Shown here one piece after another: positions 5,093 through 5,836 of a stretch of DNA of 5,836 nucleotides. The translations under genes were made by a program, and so were the position numbers. The notes under the pieces were generated by a model. The model was not told the origin of the DNA and searched no databases. It saw only the letters and a program-made list of their open reading frames with translations. Every line of letters begins with the position of its first letter. Positions within the stretch are counted from its first letter, which is position 1. The stretch is from JBGPYB01 sp041493035. GTDB taxonomy: Bacteria; Acidobacteriota; Vicinamibacteria; Fen-336. The stretch is from NCBI GenBank assembly GCA_041493035.1, contig JBGPYB010000227.1, positions 1 through 5,836 on the forward strand. Direction: 5' to 3'.

Positions 5093-5816
5093 GCGGTTCG
5101 AGCCTCAAGAGGACCGGCGAGCCCAATAGCCGTGTGGCGCCCACGCCTGCGGCCGCACCTTCGAGAGCCCGCGCAAACGGAGCCATCCCGATCGCGCGAT
5201 GGAGAGCCATGGGCAGGAAGAACTGTGGCCGGCGCGCCGTGGGCCGGAAGCCCTGCGCGGCGAAGGCGTCCACGATCTCTCCGTCCTTGAAGACACGGAA
5301 GGGCCGCGTGTCCTTCTCGATCCCCTTCTTGACGCCAAAAAAGAGACCCGAGAGAGCGTTGACGCTCCGCACCGTGGGATAGTCCACGAGGACGGCGCTC
5401 CGAGCCACCCGGGACAGCTCGGCAATGAGCCGAGGCCACTCCACCACATGAGGAAGCAGCCGATATGAGAGGGCGATGTCGAAGGAGTCGTCCGCGAAGG
5501 GAAGCTTCACCAGGTCCCCCGCCTGGAAGCGTGCCCGCCCCGCGTCCACCCACGTCCGCACACGCTCGCGGCAGACCTCGGCGCTCCCCAGGATCGTGAC
5601 GTCCCAGCCGCCGTCGACGAGAGGACCGGTGACCTGGCCGTGGCCGCCGCCGACATCGAGAACCTTGGCCCGCGGCCACCCGCGCAGAAGATCCAGCGTG
5701 GCCTTCGACTGTGTGTCCAGAAAGAAGGCCCCGACGCCTCCGGAGAAGCGCTGTGCGTATTCCTCCGACGACGTTTCGACATCGGCGTCCTCTCGTTCAC
5801 CGGTCTGCGGGTCCAA
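5085..5816 (-). CDS. Class I SAM-dependent methyltransferase (start uncertain, near window edge)
   Basis: The product, 243 residues from the TTG at 5816, is a class I methyltransferase. Motif I is VLDVGGGHG (52-60), the post-strand loop GDLVKLPFADDSFDIALS (100-117) is characteristic, and RLLPHVVEWPRLIAELSRVAR (119-139) is the usual helix after motif II. The PGG normally after it is missing: the chain runs RVARSAVLVDYP, so the strand is reached directly. The residue ending strand 2 is Gly/Ser (ILGSAE, 75-80) rather than an immediate Asp or Glu, with Glu80 the nearest acid. The target is unknown; a lipid, quinone or glycan is plausible given its coupled partner. No ATG or GTG is available near the start. 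The TTG at 5816 lies 14 nt after a GGAGG, which is long spacing, and the frame stays open to the right edge, so the gene could begin outside the window. Its 3' end overlaps the next methyltransferase by 8 nt. Confidence 0.82.
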   Translation of the reverse strand: MDPQTGEREDADVETSSEEYAQRFSGGVGAFFLDTQSKATLDLLRGWPRAKVLDVGGGHGQVTGPLVDGGWDVTILGSAEVCRERVRTWVDAGRARFQAGDLVKLPFADDSFDIALSYRLLPHVVEWPRLIAELSRVARSAVLVDYPTVRSVNALSGLFFGVKKGIEKDTRPFRVFKDGEIVDAFAAQGFRPTARRPQFFLPMALHRAIGMAPFARALEGAAAGVGATRLLGSPVLLRLEPRG

Positions 5817-5830
5817 GTTCGGTAGTGTAT

Positions 5831-5835
5831 CCTCC
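5831..5835 (-). promoter_or_regulatory. Possible Shine-Dalgarno sequence of the upstream methyltransferase
   Basis: The minus strand reads GGAGG here, 14 nt before the TTG at 5816. The sequence is ideal but the spacing is longer than usual. If the gene starts further right, outside the window, this match is simply coding sequence. A TACACT at 5829-5824 between it and the TTG resembles a -10 box but has no visible -35 within the window. Confidence 0.25.
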
Positions 5836-5836
5836 G

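Noticed and set aside
4442..5290. A 282-codon plus-strand open frame across the two methyltransferase genes.
   Set aside because: It crosses the junction of two well-supported minus-strand genes and contains no recognisable domain.
1..5836. A mobile element, defence island or CRISPR array.
   Set aside because: No transposase, integrase, restriction or Cas-like protein, no direct repeat array and no obvious composition break were seen. Although 3',3'-cGAMP also serves in CBASS defence, those cyclases are CD-NTases, not GGDEF enzymes, and no CBASS effector is in the window.

Overview
The window is GC-rich, gene-dense bacterial chromosome. Five complete or nearly complete protein genes and the first codons of a sixth are visible. 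No RNA gene, insertion sequence, CRISPR array or prophage gene is seen. The codon bias towards G/C third positions, the GTG/TTG starts and the protein families suggest an uncultured, high-GC soil or sediment bacterium of the Acidobacteriota or Myxococcota/Desulfobacterota type. That placement is inference from family resemblance, not from a marker gene.

Layout. At the left edge a secreted protein starts on the minus strand (58 to 1) and runs out of the window. A 91-nt divergent spacer (59-149) follows; it carries a TTGACA box inside a 7+7 bp palindrome. A low-specificity L-threonine aldolase (150-1178) then reads on the plus strand. A 175-nt spacer (1179-1353) contains nested inverted repeats ending at the start codon of the next gene, a GlpD-like FAD-dependent oxidoreductase (1354-2808). 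Only 22 nt further on comes a soluble GAF-GAF-GGDEF signalling enzyme (2831-4312), probably co-transcribed with it. The right-hand part is convergent: two SAM-dependent methyltransferases (5085-5816 and 4322-5092, minus strand) overlap by 8 nt, and the second ends 9 nt from the end of the GGDEF gene.

How the genes fit together. The threonine aldolase and the GlpD-like enzyme are metabolic (glycine/threonine interconversion; oxidation of glycerol 3-phosphate or a related hydroxy-phosphate). They have no evident shared pathway. The two methyltransferases form a translationally coupled pair, plausibly acting on a lipid or glycan, with further genes of their operon likely beyond the right edge.

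The most interesting item is the GGDEF protein. It has an intact GGDEF active site and an intact RxxD inhibitory site, but the aspartate that reads guanine in canonical diguanylate cyclases (PleD Asp344) is a serine (Ser389). This is the signature substitution of Hypr GGDEF enzymes, which make 3',3'-cGAMP, so the protein is a candidate GAF-regulated cGAMP synthase rather than an ordinary c-di-GMP synthase. Secondary points are the GlpD-like enzyme's loss of two substrate-site residues and the structured leader that would cover its ribosome binding site.
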